Shown one piece after another: positions 36,656 through 45,786 of a DNA stretch of 64,000 nt; the stretch's first letter is position 1; each line of letters opens with the position of its first letter. The position numbers were made by a program, and so were the translations under genes. Source of the DNA: Hymenobacter setariae (GTDB taxonomy: Bacteria; Bacteroidota; Bacteroidia; Cytophagales; Hymenobacteraceae); the NCBI RefSeq assembly GCF_007713685.1, contig NZ_VMRJ01000004.1, positions 655,700 to 719,699 of the forward strand, in the 5' to 3' direction. A model generated the notes under the pieces. It was given only the letters and a program-made list of their open reading frames with translations, was not told the DNA's origin and did no database searches.

Positions 36656-37138
36656 ATGGACCAGCCAACCCGCGTCGCGCTCGTTGCCGAGCTTACCGCC
36701 CTGCTTACCGCCGGCAATGCCCACGCCACCTTTGAGCAAGCCATTGCCGAGTTGCCGCCATCCCTGCGCAACCAAGCTGTGCCCGAGGTGCCTTACACCA
36801 TCTGGCACTTGGTCGAGCACCTGCGCATTGCGCAAGCCGATATCCTAGCGTTTTGCCTCAACCCCAACTACGTGGCCCCCGAGTGGCCCGCCAGCTACTG
36901 GCCCGATAAAACGAAACCCGTTGACGAAGCCGGCTGGCAAGCTGCCCTAGCGGCCATTCGGCAAGACCAGCAGCAGTTTATAGAGCTGCTCGAAAACCCT
37001 GCTACTGACCTCTTCAAGCCCCTAGCGCACGGTGATGGGCAGAATATTTTCCGCGAAGCGCTGCTTATCGGCGACCACAATGCCTACCACACAGGGGAAA
37101 TTATTTTGCTTAGAAGAATTTTGGGAGTTTGGCACTAG
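36656..37138 (+). CDS. DinB-family four-helix protein
   Basis: 160 aa. It has the DinB/YfiT helical pattern and metal-binding His positions in WHLVEHLRIAQADI and the C-terminal HNAYHTGEIILLRRIL. DinB-like proteins are thiol-dependent metalloproteins (bacillithiol or similar S-transferases) and many have unknown substrates. Cytoplasmic. Confidence 0.85.
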   Translation: MDQPTRVALVAELTALLTAGNAHATFEQAIAELPPSLRNQAVPEVPYTIWHLVEHLRIAQADILAFCLNPNYVAPEWPASYWPDKTKPVDEAGWQAALAAIRQDQQQFIELLENPATDLFKPLAHGDGQNIFREALLIGDHNAYHTGEIILLRRILGVWH

Positions 37139-37149
37139 GTGCCTGTTTT

Positions 37150-37205
37150 AGCAGAAAACGCCTGTCATGCTTCGGCAAACCAAGCATGACAGGCGTTTTC
37201 TGCTA
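37150..37205. terminator. Hairpin terminator between convergent genes
   Basis: 24-base near-perfect arms beginning TAGCAGAAAACGCC, with an outer A-run/T-run typical of a bidirectional terminator. The inner arm GTCATGCTT resembles the TGTCATGCTGA palindrome family, so a mobile repeat may have been taken over as a terminator. Confidence 0.75.
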
Positions 37206-37225
37206 GCACTCAACTAAGCGCTGGG

Positions 37226-39040
37226 CTATTTCAAGAAGTCTAGCACAGCCGCTACTACCAGCTCGGGCTTTTCCTCAAACATATAGTGGCCACTATCGAG
37301 TAGGCCGATGACCTGCGCGCCGGGCGCCATTGCGGGCATACTCTGCCGCATGTTTTCGTAGGATACGTAGCTGCCAATGCCCAGCACGGGCATGGTGAGC
37401 GGTGTGTAGGCGTTGGCGTCGGCCATATCCTGCCCTAGGGCCTGGTACCAGCCATTGGCCGCCCGAATGCTCTCGGGCTCATTGTAAGCGGCGGCGTACA
37501 CGGCCCGGTCGAAGGCCGACATTTTGCTCTCATCGAGCATCACGTAGGCAAAGAGGTAGTCGAGCAGATACTGGAAGCGGCCGGCCAATAGCTTTTCGGG
37601 CAGACCTTTTACTTGGTTGAAAGCCATCCACCACACGTAGGGCTGGTGGGCGTCCATTTTGGCCTCGAAGGCGCCGGGTGCGGGCAGCAGCGACATATAG
37701 CGCATGCCGTCGCTAGGGTGCGCACCATCGGCCAAGATGAGCTTTTCGGTCGCTTCGGGGTAGTTGAAGGCGAAGCTGGCCGCCACCATGCCGCCAATGT
37801 CGTGCCCTAGTAGCGACACCTTAGGCAGCCCTAGGTGCTGCATCAGGGCGTAAATGTCCTGCGCCATCGTCTTCTTGTCGTAGCCGGTGGCGGGCTTATC
37901 GGAGCTACCCATACCCCGGATATCGACAATGATAACGCGGTAACGCTCAGCCAGCGCCGGGGCTACGGGGTAGAAGGAATACCACGTTTGGGGCCAGCCG
38001 GGCAGGCACACCAGCGGCTGGCCGCTGCCGCCCTCCACGTAGTGCAGGCGCACGCCATTTACGGTGGCGTAGTGGTTGGTGAAGCCGGGCAGCTTCTTAA
38101 TTAGCTCGGCATCGGTGTACGCTGCCTCAGAATTGGGCGTCGCGGCGGCTTCGCTGGGCGCGGCCAGCACTGCCTGGGCGTTGGTCCACGTCAGGCCAGT
38201 GTAGCGGCTGTTATCCAAGGGATTGTTCTGCACGCTGAACATACTGAGCAGGTATTGCATCTGCTGCCAGCTGGCGTAGAGTTCGTGCTCGCCGGCTGGG
38301 TTAGCAGTACGGGCCTGCTGGATGTGCGTGGCAAAGTCGGCCCGAGAGCCTAGGCGCACTACCTCGAAGTGCCCACGGCCCGCCGCTTCGGCCGCGGCAG
38401 CCAGCTCGCGGGGGCTCAGCTGAAAGCTAGCGATGCGCAGCCACCTAGGCGAGTCTGCATCTAGCGCCGCGGCAGCCGTGAAGGCGGCCGTATCGTCGAT
38501 GGTGGTAAAGTCGATTTTCCAATCGGCATCTTCCCAGTAGCCCACCTGCTGCCGCTTGAAGTCGAGCAGCGGGATATTGTAAGTCAGCACCTCGGCAAAG
38601 GCTCCGTTGAGGATAGATGTAGCCGCGATGGCCGCCTGGTCGAGGTGTGCCTGAAACTCACGTCGCAAGTCAAAATTGCGGTTCAGGCCTGCGGCTTGCT
38701 GGGTATAGTCGCTGCAAAAGTCAGACGGGACGAAACGGGGTACCCCGGCTGCCACGGCCGCCGCGAGCAGCACCGATTGGGTATCTACAATGACCTCGCG
38801 CAGGCCGGCCAGGGCCGACACCACGCACCCAGCCCCGATGCAGGCCTGTGTGAGGGCTGCCACATCGGCTAGGTCTACAGGCCTGACATCTACGCCGAGC
38901 TGAGTTAGGTCGGCGATTTTAGTCGGGTCGGTTTGAGGCCGCACTAGAGCGCGCACGGTAGCTCCGCGCTGGAGCAGGGCTTCGATAATGAGGCGGCCTA
39001 GGTTGCCGGTGCCGCCTGCCACTACGATAGGGAGGTTCAT
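37226..39040 (-). CDS. Fusion: NmrA-like NAD(P) reductase + epoxide-hydrolase-like alpha/beta hydrolase
   Basis: 604 aa from the ATG at 39040. Residues about 1-290 form an NmrA/isoflavone-reductase-like Rossmann domain (VVAGGTGNLGRLI at 5-17; RFVPSDFCSDY). After a linker (about 290-330), residues about 330-604 form an alpha/beta hydrolase whose nucleophile is Asp in GHDIGGM, as in epoxide hydrolases and haloalkane dehalogenases, with HGxP-like CLPGWPQTW and a late SGHYMFEEKP His. Both activities in one chain suggest sequential handling of one metabolite. An AraC regulator lies 135 bases upstream on the same strand. Confidence 0.8.
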   Translation of the reverse strand: MNLPIVVAGGTGNLGRLIIEALLQRGATVRALVRPQTDPTKIADLTQLGVDVRPVDLADVAALTQACIGAGCVVSALAGLREVIVDTQSVLLAAAVAAGVPRFVPSDFCSDYTQQAAGLNRNFDLRREFQAHLDQAAIAATSILNGAFAEVLTYNIPLLDFKRQQVGYWEDADWKIDFTTIDDTAAFTAAAALDADSPRWLRIASFQLSPRELAAAAEAAGRGHFEVVRLGSRADFATHIQQARTANPAGEHELYASWQQMQYLLSMFSVQNNPLDNSRYTGLTWTNAQAVLAAPSEAAATPNSEAAYTDAELIKKLPGFTNHYATVNGVRLHYVEGGSGQPLVCLPGWPQTWYSFYPVAPALAERYRVIIVDIRGMGSSDKPATGYDKKTMAQDIYALMQHLGLPKVSLLGHDIGGMVAASFAFNYPEATEKLILADGAHPSDGMRYMSLLPAPGAFEAKMDAHQPYVWWMAFNQVKGLPEKLLAGRFQYLLDYLFAYVMLDESKMSAFDRAVYAAAYNEPESIRAANGWYQALGQDMADANAYTPLTMPVLGIGSYVSYENMRQSMPAMAPGAQVIGLLDSGHYMFEEKPELVVAAVLDFLK

Positions 39041-39175
39041 AAGAAGTTGATTTAGGGAGGATGTAGCAGCTAACTGCTGCTGATTTGCGTGCTGCAAAAT
39101 TCCTCCCCGACATCCCCCTAGGTCCGCCCAATTCTTGCTCGTTTCTTACGAATCCTTGCTCTTTTGCCCGGCCCC

Positions 39176-40039
39176 CTACCCGCGCTGAAACTCACGCGGG
39201 CTCTGGCCCACTACTCGCTTGAAAGCTGCCGCGAAGTGCGCCGGCGAGGCAAAGCCCAGCGCATCGCTGATGGCCGCCACTGGCAGCTCGCCGGCCCGTA
39301 GCAGCTGGCGGGCGCGGGTTATTTTCCAGTCGAGCACGTACTGGTAGGGCGTGCGGCCGGTAGTGTGCTTGAAGCGGCGGGCAAAGTGGAACACGCTCAG
39401 ATTAGCCAAATCGGCTAGCGCCGCCAGCGTGATGGGCTGCTCGGCCGTGGCCTCTATATAAGCATCTATGCGCGCCAGCACCGCATTGGGCAGCCGGGCG
39501 CTGTCATTGGCAATGCGCCGCTCGAAAGTGGCGTAGTGCGTGATAAGGTGCAGGCTCAGGGCCGTGGTTAGCGACTCGGCGTAGAGCTGCCCTAGGGCGT
39601 GCCCAGCCCCGGTGGCAGTCAGCAGCTGCCGCCCTAGGTGGGTCAGCAGGCCATCTTCTAGCCGAAACTGGTCGCGCAGGGCGAAGTAGCTAAGGTCGAG
39701 CCCTTGGCGGGCGCGGTTTTCCAACAGTTGAGGGTTCAGGTGCAGGTGGATGACATCAGCGGGCCCGTCCCAAGCCAGCGGGCCGTACTCACCAGCTGGG
39801 TACAGGCCACCATCACCAAAATGAAAAAGGTCCTCTTCCACCCTACTCCCGCTGCGGCGGCGCGAGCGCAAGGGCTGCTGGCCCTGATGCAGCAGCAGCA
39901 GGTGCTCGGCGTGCGCGTGGGCGGGCACCTGCATAGCATCAAGCTGGTAGCGCTCTACCCGCAGTTCGGGCTGCGGCGGATTGATTTCCACGGCCGGGCG
40001 GCCGTAGAGCGCGGCGGTGTTGGGGTGCAGAGCAATCAT
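39176..40039 (-). CDS. AraC-family transcriptional regulator
   Basis: 287 aa from the ATG at 40039. An N-terminal cupin-like sensing domain (HAHAEHLLLLHQG, FHFGDGGLYPAGEYG) is followed by a C-terminal double helix-turn-helix (about 185-285; ITLAALADLANLSVFHFARR, PVAAISDALGFASPAHFAAA). It probably controls the adjacent NmrA/hydrolase fusion gene in response to a small molecule; the ligand is unknown. Confidence 0.9.
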   Translation of the reverse strand: MIALHPNTAALYGRPAVEINPPQPELRVERYQLDAMQVPAHAHAEHLLLLHQGQQPLRSRRRSGSRVEEDLFHFGDGGLYPAGEYGPLAWDGPADVIHLHLNPQLLENRARQGLDLSYFALRDQFRLEDGLLTHLGRQLLTATGAGHALGQLYAESLTTALSLHLITHYATFERRIANDSARLPNAVLARIDAYIEATAEQPITLAALADLANLSVFHFARRFKHTTGRTPYQYVLDWKITRARQLLRAGELPVAAISDALGFASPAHFAAAFKRVVGQSPREFQRG

Positions 40040-40235
40040 AACTAGGTAGTGTAACGCCAACTACAGCGACTTGTTTATGGCGCCGTTGGGCCTATTGCGG
40101 CTGGCCTCCTATCTATTACAAAGGTTGTCCATCCCTCTAGCAAATGGCTGACTGCTCAATTTTTATTAATCTGATACTGCAACGCTTAATCGTCAAAATG
40201 GCACTTACTTGCAGTACGCTTTCTTTCCCATAGCT

Positions 40236-40925
40236 ATGTTCCTCTTTCGCCTTACTTTAGGTACACTATTATTAGGCTCCTCCTTCGCGGGCTACGCCCA
40301 AACTACTGACCCGGCAGCCGCGCTACGTTTCTATGGTGGCCTAGGGGTATATAGTAGCTCTCATCAGGATTTAGGCAGTTGGGGCAATGGCGCCCGCATA
40401 CCAGTACAGGCCTTAGTAGGTTACCAACTGCGGCCACGGCTGGCGGTGCAACTAGGAGTGGTCTACAGCGGCAATCGCTCTACTTACGATGGCCAAAATG
40501 GTTACTACAATAATGGAATCCCTGTCGCCTATTCAGTTGGCAGCTACTCAGAACGCAGCACTACTACTTCGCTGCTGGCCCGCTATACTCTCACGCGAAA
40601 GCTCGAGCATCGCTTTCAAGCAGACCTGCTTGGTGGGGCAAAGTTCGAATACAGCGCTTATAACGATAAAGGCACTTACTTCGATAATCGCCCAGCTACT
40701 CCCAGCGCTACACCTTTTGACTACACCTCTACTTATAAAAGTGCGCTCCTGAGCCTAGGCCCTAGCCTACGCTACCGCGTAGTTTCACGCCTAGATGTAG
40801 TGTACGACCTCACTTTTGACCTACCTATACTTGGCGGCAACTACAGCAATAGTATTTATAGTCCCAGACCTCGCCTACAAGCCACAATGGCCCTAGGTCT
40901 GCGCTACCGCTTCGGCCGAGGCTAA
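40236..40925 (+). CDS. Small outer-membrane beta-barrel protein
   Basis: 229 aa from the ATG at 40236; a TTG at 40209 would add nine residues. There is a signal peptide with cleavage near AGYAQ. Alternating aromatic/polar strands follow (LRFYGGLGVY, LAVQLGVVYSG, TSLLARYTLTR, RLDVVYDLTF), and the end GLRYRFGRG fits a barrel strand. It looks like an outer-membrane beta-barrel of the OMP_b-brl type; function unknown. Base composition is less GC-rich than its neighbours. Confidence 0.7.
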   Translation: MFLFRLTLGTLLLGSSFAGYAQTTDPAAALRFYGGLGVYSSSHQDLGSWGNGARIPVQALVGYQLRPRLAVQLGVVYSGNRSTYDGQNGYYNNGIPVAYSVGSYSERSTTTSLLARYTLTRKLEHRFQADLLGGAKFEYSAYNDKGTYFDNRPATPSATPFDYTSTYKSALLSLGPSLRYRVVSRLDVVYDLTFDLPILGGNYSNSIYSPRPRLQATMALGLRYRFGRG

Positions 40926-40934
40926 ATCACCCCA

Positions 40935-40961
40935 CCGGTTTTTCATTTCAGCAAAAACCGG
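40935..40961. terminator. Small hairpin CCGGTTTTT/AAAAACCGG
   Basis: 9-base perfect arms just after the beta-barrel gene, likely a terminator or the first of two tandem terminators. Confidence 0.55.
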
Positions 40962-40985
40962 CTTTCCATTTTGAAAAAATAACGT

Positions 40986-41018
40986 CCCGTTCGGCCCCGT
41001 GCCGGACGGGATTTTTTA
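40986..41018 (+). terminator. Rho-independent terminator
   Basis: CCCGTTCGG pairs with CCGGACGGG (one G-U type mismatch), followed immediately by ATTTTTTATTT. A classical terminator downstream of the beta-barrel gene. Confidence 0.8.
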
Positions 41019-41129
41019 TTTAGCAATTTGATATAAAGCACATTACATAGAATATCTAAGCCATTCCTCCGAGTCGGCATCAGTCTTGGCATTAGGTACA
41101 CATCAATCACCTACATGCTCCTACCGACA

Positions 41130-41792
41130 ATGGCTATTCTGGATAATCTGGCTAAGGGCGTCAAGGACTTCTTCGTCGAAGAAGGCCACGCCGCTCCCGC
41201 CGCAACGGCTGCCGCCCGGCCGCTGCCTGCTGCCCCCGCTCCGGCGCTGGCCAACCTGGCACCCGGCCAGGCACAGCCCGAGCAGCGCCACCTCGACCAC
41301 ATTGCCCAGCTTTTGGCCGGCGACGGGCACGACTTCCACGCCTTTACCAAAATGGTAAAGAGCCTTGCGGCCAGCGGCCTCAGCGGCCCGCTGCTCTACC
41401 AAACGGCCTTCAACGCCTTTTCGGCCGTGACCGGGCTCGACCTCCCTACCCTGCTCACCTCGGCCGACGCACTCACCCAAAAGCTGGTCGACGACCGCGC
41501 CAAAGTGCAGGCGCACCACCGCGAAAAAACCGGCGAAACTGTGCCGCTCAAAGGCGCCCCTAGCGTCCTGGCCCAGCTCCGCAACCAAGAGGCCCAGCTG
41601 CAAGCCGATGTGGCCGCCCTCAGCAAGCAGCTCACCGACAAGAGCCAGCAGCTGCAAGACACCCAGCAGCAGCTTCAACAGGAAAGCACCAAAGCCCAGG
41701 CCGCCCTCGCCAGCTACGAGCTGGCCAATGCTGCGGCCATGGCCGAATTGCAAGTGCATCAACAAGCCACTAAGTCATTTCTCATCAAGTAA
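41130..41792 (+). CDS. Coiled-coil protein of the ABC/OmpA envelope module
   Basis: 220 aa from the ATG at 41130. A short amphipathic start (ILDNLAKGVKDFFVEEG), an Ala/Pro-rich linker (about 23-50), a helical domain (about 55-120) and a Gln-rich coiled coil (about 140-205, with QLTDKSQQLQDTQQQLQQE). I do not recognise a named family. No signal peptide, so probably cytoplasmic or membrane-peripheral. It is the first gene of a five-gene plus-strand set; the next gene starts 20 bases downstream. Confidence 0.6.
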   Translation: MAILDNLAKGVKDFFVEEGHAAPAATAAARPLPAAPAPALANLAPGQAQPEQRHLDHIAQLLAGDGHDFHAFTKMVKSLAASGLSGPLLYQTAFNAFSAVTGLDLPTLLTSADALTQKLVDDRAKVQAHHREKTGETVPLKGAPSVLAQLRNQEAQLQADVAALSKQLTDKSQQLQDTQQQLQQESTKAQAALASYELANAAAMAELQVHQQATKSFLIK

Positions 41793-41812
41793 CTAAACCG
41801 TCTTTCTGAATT

Positions 41813-42805
41813 ATGAAAACTCTTCTTTCCACCGACCTCAACCCGAGCCTGCCCAAGTGGCAGCGGCCTGAGAAAGTAGCCGGCGCCTTCGTGATGGTCG
41901 GCGCGGCCGGCGCGGGCGTGTACTACTGGGGCCAAATTGTGCCCTACCTCGTTGACATCGTGTTTGATAGCGTGAAGCTCGGCATCGGCCTAGGGGCGCT
42001 GTTCCTGCTGTTTTTGCTGGGCACCAACAAGCGGATTCAAACCGGGCTCTGGTACGCCGGGCAGCGGGTGCTGCGGACGCTGGCGGGCATTTTCGTGAAC
42101 ACCGACCCCATCGGCATCATGGAGGACTACATCTCGAACACCGAGAAGGAGGCCCGCCAGATGGAAGGCGAAATCGGCCACATCGAGGGTGCCCACGAGC
42201 TGGTGAAGCGCAAGCTCGCCGCCAACGAGCAGCAAATGAAAGAGTACCTGGCCCTGGCCGACTCGGCCACCCGTCAAAACGAAAAGGACGCCGCCGAAGC
42301 CTACGCCAGTCGCGCCGCCCAAATTCTGGATTACAACCAGCGCCTCCAGCCGATGGCTACCACCACCGCCAACGTGACCGTGGTAATGCGCCAAATCCTG
42401 AAAGCCGCCCTGCGCCAGATTGACGGCAGCAAGTTCAAAGTCGGCCTCTTGAAAGACGAATACGAGCTCGTGAAACGCACCAGCTCGGGCATGCGCGCCG
42501 CCATGAACATCCTGCGCGGCGACCCCGATAAGAAGTACTTCTTCGACCTCGCCACCGACCGCGTGGCCCAAGACATGGCCCAGCAATTAGGCCAAATCAA
42601 GCAGGCCATGCGCTACTCGCAGGAGTTCGTGAAGGAGATGGACATCCAGAACGGCGTGATGAGCGAGAAAGGCCAGCGCCTGCTCGACCGCTACCAGAAA
42701 GGCGATTTCAACGCCCTCATGGACAGCACCAAAACCCCCGTTTCCACTTCTGTAGCCGCCACTAAACAACGCTCCGATGATGCCTATTCTAGCCTGCTTG
42801 ATTAG
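41813..42805 (+). CDS. Membrane-anchored PspA-like coiled-coil protein
   Basis: 330 aa. Two hydrophobic segments (about 26-46 and 55-70) are followed by a long helical region: MEGEIGHIEGAHELVKRKLAANEQQMKEYLALAD..., then RAAMNILRGDPDKKYFFDLATDRVAQDMAQQLGQIKQAM. The helical part resembles PspA/IM30-type hairpins but has its own membrane anchor. The exact family is not recognised. It sits between the first coiled-coil gene and the substrate-binding protein gene, and a small open frame overlaps its 3' end. Confidence 0.6.
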   Translation: MKTLLSTDLNPSLPKWQRPEKVAGAFVMVGAAGAGVYYWGQIVPYLVDIVFDSVKLGIGLGALFLLFLLGTNKRIQTGLWYAGQRVLRTLAGIFVNTDPIGIMEDYISNTEKEARQMEGEIGHIEGAHELVKRKLAANEQQMKEYLALADSATRQNEKDAAEAYASRAAQILDYNQRLQPMATTTANVTVVMRQILKAALRQIDGSKFKVGLLKDEYELVKRTSSGMRAAMNILRGDPDKKYFFDLATDRVAQDMAQQLGQIKQAMRYSQEFVKEMDIQNGVMSEKGQRLLDRYQKGDFNALMDSTKTPVSTSVAATKQRSDDAYSSLLD

Positions 42806-42845
42806 TGGCCTGCTGGCCCTGCTACTCTGCGCCGTGCTACTGTAG
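42777..42845 (+). CDS. Possible 22-residue hydrophobic micropeptide
   Basis: Starts ATGATG at 42777 inside the last codons of the previous gene in another frame and ends at a TAG at 42845. The predicted peptide (MMPILACLISG...) is almost entirely hydrophobic and could be one membrane helix. Overlapping start and operon position argue for translational coupling; the short length allows chance. Confidence 0.25.
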   Translation: MMPILACLISGLLALLLCAVLL

Positions 42846-42853
42846 CACCTGCT

Positions 42854-42951
42854 GTACCGTGGACCCTGCGGGTCCGCGAGTTAAATGGCCTAAAGGCTCA
42901 ACATCTTTCTTTTTAAACTATTCACTCGCGGACCCGCAGGGTCCACGGTAC
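42854..42951. repeat. Palindromic repeat, GTACCGTGGACCCTGCGG family
   Basis: 28-base perfect arms (42854-42881 and 42924-42951) with a T-rich spacer, inside the transporter operon just before the substrate-binding protein gene. Confidence 0.95.
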
Positions 42952-42964
42952 ACTACCCTCCCCC

Positions 42965-44743
42965 ATGACAACGCGCGGTAAAATCGTATTGGGCGTCATC
43001 TTTTTCGCCCTCGCCTACTTTGGCATTAATAAGCTGGTCGCCAGCAACCGATTCTTCAAAAAAGCCGATACCCAATCGGTTCTTCTCAGCTCCATCGAGC
43101 TACCCGCCTCTGCCAGCGGCAACCGCGCTACCCTAGTGGTGCCGCTGGCCCCGCTGCCCGGTACGGCCCCCGCCGAAAACGGCACCGCCGTGGTGTGGGA
43201 AGTGATGGCCTGGAACAGCCAGATGGCCGGCATGCTCGCCAACGGTGGCCCCCGCACCACCCAGGGCTCGGCCCTGGCTGCCAATGGTGTGGACATGCAG
43301 ATAGTGCGCCAGGACGACGTATCAAAAATGCAGGCCGACCTCGTGAAAAACGCCCTCGACCTGCAAAGCAACCCCAACACGCCGGGCCTGATTGTGAGCA
43401 TCATGGGCGACGGGCTGCCCGCTTTCTCGGCCGTGCAGAGCCAGCTCGAAAAGGCTGGTACGCAGCTCCAAATCATCCCCTACTCGGTGGGCAAAAGCTT
43501 TGGCGAAGACAAGCTGATGGGCCCGAAAGAGTGGCTCGACAACCCCAAAGCGGCCCTAGGTAAGACCATTGCCTGCTACCTGCGCGATGGCGACCAGAAC
43601 ATCGCCCTGAAATGGTGCGCCGACAACGGCCTAAAGGTCAATCCCGACGAAACCACCTACGACCCCGAAGCCGTGAACTTCATGGCCGCCAGCGACTTTC
43701 TGGTGGCCGCCGAGAAGTACATCACCGGCAAGCCCGAAAGCCGCCAAAAAGTGGTAAGCGGCCACAGCACCGGCGTGAGCGTGGACGTAGCCGCCGACGC
43801 CGTAGCCACCTGGACGCCCGGCGACGTGAACATCGCCAAGCAAAAAGGCGGCCTCGTCAACATCGTGAGCACCAAGGACTATAGCAACCAGATGCCCAAT
43901 ATCATGGTGACCACCAAGCGCTGGTACGACGCCCACCAAAAAGCCGTTAAAGGCCTAATAACCGCCTTTGCCGTGGCCGGCGACCAGGTGAAAAGCCACC
44001 CCGAAGCCTTGCAGCGCGCCGCCGACGTATCGGCCCAGGTGTACGCCGACCAAGATAAGCCCGCCGCCTACTGGCTGAAGTACTACAAAGGCACCAGCGA
44101 GGCCGACCGCACCGGCAACGTAGTGGAGCTAGGTGGCAGCAAAGCCTTCAACTTCAGCGACAACCTGACGCTATTCGGCCTCGATAACGGCGGCACCAAC
44201 ATCTACGCCGCCGTGTACAAAACCTTCGGCGACGTGCAAAGCCGCCTCTACCCCAAAGAGCTACCCACCTACGTGCCCCTAGCCAACATGCTCGACCTGA
44301 CGCTGCTGAAGCAGCTGCAAGCCCAGTATAAAGGCAAAACCCTGGCCCCGGCCGAAACCCAGCACTTCACCGCCGATGATGAAATCCGCCGCAGCGTGAG
44401 CAAGCGCGCCTGGAACATCGAGTTTAACACCGGCCAGAGCACCTTCACCCCTGCCGCCCAGCGCGAGCTCAGCCAGCTCTTCGACGACCTCGTAGTAGCC
44501 GGCCGCCTCAAAGTGGCCGTGCACGGCTACACCGACAACACCGGCCTGCCCGCCGCCAACCAACAACTTTCTGAGGCTCGCGCCGAAGCCGTAGCCCATT
44601 GGCTCGAAGCCAAAAGCGCCAGTGCCTTCCCCGCCGGCCGCGTGCAAGTGTACGCCCACGGTGCCGCCGAGCCAGTAGCCTCCAATGCTACCGAGGCCGG
44701 CAAAGCCCAAAACCGCCGCGTGGAAGTGGTGCTGGGCAACTAG
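42965..44743 (+). CDS. Membrane-tethered ABC substrate-binding protein fused to OmpA domain
   Basis: 592 aa. An uncleaved N-terminal membrane helix (about 7-24) leads to a periplasmic substrate-binding-protein-like region (about 75-460; VVWEVMAWNSQMAGMLANGG, VPLANMLDL), then a C-terminal OmpA domain (about 480-592). The peptidoglycan-binding residues are kept: Asp524 in GYTDNTG and Arg539 in LSEARA, plus NRRVEV at the end. It would link the inner membrane to the cell wall and present a ligand to the permease encoded next. The substrate is unknown; the pocket looks nearer to NMT1/taurine-nitrate proteins than to sugar-binding ones (inference). Confidence 0.82.
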   Translation: MTTRGKIVLGVIFFALAYFGINKLVASNRFFKKADTQSVLLSSIELPASASGNRATLVVPLAPLPGTAPAENGTAVVWEVMAWNSQMAGMLANGGPRTTQGSALAANGVDMQIVRQDDVSKMQADLVKNALDLQSNPNTPGLIVSIMGDGLPAFSAVQSQLEKAGTQLQIIPYSVGKSFGEDKLMGPKEWLDNPKAALGKTIACYLRDGDQNIALKWCADNGLKVNPDETTYDPEAVNFMAASDFLVAAEKYITGKPESRQKVVSGHSTGVSVDVAADAVATWTPGDVNIAKQKGGLVNIVSTKDYSNQMPNIMVTTKRWYDAHQKAVKGLITAFAVAGDQVKSHPEALQRAADVSAQVYADQDKPAAYWLKYYKGTSEADRTGNVVELGGSKAFNFSDNLTLFGLDNGGTNIYAAVYKTFGDVQSRLYPKELPTYVPLANMLDLTLLKQLQAQYKGKTLAPAETQHFTADDEIRRSVSKRAWNIEFNTGQSTFTPAAQRELSQLFDDLVVAGRLKVAVHGYTDNTGLPAANQQLSEARAEAVAHWLEAKSASAFPAGRVQVYAHGAAEPVASNATEAGKAQNRRVEVVLGN

Positions 44744-44881
44744 TTGCGCGGACTTTGTAGTCCGCGAACGAGCGCCAGCGAGTATAGGCGGTCACTTTTT
44801 CCAGAACCCTTTTCCCCAACCTACGAGCGCAGCCGACATTCACTCGCTGCGCTCGTACGCGGACTACAAAGTCCGCGCAAC
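44743..44881. repeat. Palindromic repeat, GCGGACTTTGTAGTCCGCG family
   Basis: 24-base perfect arms (44743-44766 and 44858-44881) with a long spacer containing a second inner pair (GAGCGCAGC-like). The left arm begins at the last base of the preceding stop codon. Sister of 29957-30024. Confidence 0.9.
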
Positions 44882-44886
44882 AGGCT

Positions 44887-45660
44887 ATGAACTCGCTTTT
44901 CATCCCCAATGCCCACCCGCATCGCGCCACGTTCGCGGCGCTGGTAGCGGCCCAGGTTTTCCTGCTGCTGGCTATCTGGCTGTTCTACCCGCTCCAGATT
45001 TTTCCGCGCCTTGGCGAGGTCCTAGGTGCGCTGGGCAGCCTCATCAGCAGCCAAGGGCTGCTGCAAGAGTTGTGGGCCAGCCTCACCACGGCGTGGCAGG
45101 CGCTGGGCATCGCCACGGTGCTGGCGCTGCTGATTTCGTACCTCACGGCGCTGCCGTTTTTCCGGCCGCTGGCGTTTGCGGCCTCCAAGCTGCGGTATCT
45201 CACTCTCACGGGGCTCACGTTTTTTATGGCGCTGATGCTCAGCTCAGGGCACCAGGTGAAGCTGACGGTGTTGGTGTTTGGGGCCACGGTGTACCTCGTC
45301 ACGGGCATGACGCAGGTTATCCTGGGTACCACGCAGGAGGAACTGGACCACGCCCGCACCCTAGGGCTAGGCGAGTGGGGCAGCTTTTGGGAAGTAGTGG
45401 TGCGCGGCAAGCTCCCCGACATGCTCGAAGTCGTCCGCCAGAATTTCGCCATTATCTGGACCTTGATAACGCTGGTCGAAACGCTCTATCAATCGGAAGG
45501 CGGCATCGGGCTGCTGCTGTACAAACAGAACCGCTACCTGCATTTGGATGGAGTTTTGGCGATTCAACTCGTGATTTTGGCCCTAGGGGTGGCGCAGGAC
45601 TATGCGTTTGAGGGGATTAGAAGAGTGTTTTTTCCTTACGCGGGCTTAGGTGCGGCGTAA
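44887..45660 (+). CDS. ABC transporter permease
   Basis: 257 aa, about six membrane segments, binding-protein-dependent inner-membrane component. The EAA-type loop is LDHARTLGLGEWGSFWEVVVRGKLPDM (about 155-180), which contacts the ATPase. It resembles SsuC/NrtB/ThiX-type permeases. The start ATG is 5 bases after a palindrome. Its ATPase partner is the gene at 46544, now separated by a RAYT unit. Confidence 0.88.
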   Translation: MNSLFIPNAHPHRATFAALVAAQVFLLLAIWLFYPLQIFPRLGEVLGALGSLISSQGLLQELWASLTTAWQALGIATVLALLISYLTALPFFRPLAFAASKLRYLTLTGLTFFMALMLSSGHQVKLTVLVFGATVYLVTGMTQVILGTTQEELDHARTLGLGEWGSFWEVVVRGKLPDMLEVVRQNFAIIWTLITLVETLYQSEGGIGLLLYKQNRYLHLDGVLAIQLVILALGVAQDYAFEGIRRVFFPYAGLGAA

Positions 45661-45664
45661 GAAT

Positions 45665-45784
45665 GTACCGTGGACCCTGCGGGTCCGCGCGTGGTAGCAC
45701 CCGACTGTACACAGGTGGACTTTGATAAGCAGGGTAATTACCATCCGGGTGCTACCACGCGCGGACCCGCAGGGTCCACGGTAC
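45665..45784. repeat. Palindromic repeat flanking the RAYT gene (3' side), GTACCGTGGACCCTGCGG family
   Basis: 39-base perfect arms (45665-45703 and 45746-45784). Identity extends beyond the common 28-base core, which points to recent formation or repair by gene conversion. It ends 2 bases before the RAYT stop codon. Confidence 0.95.
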
Positions 45785-45786
45785 AG

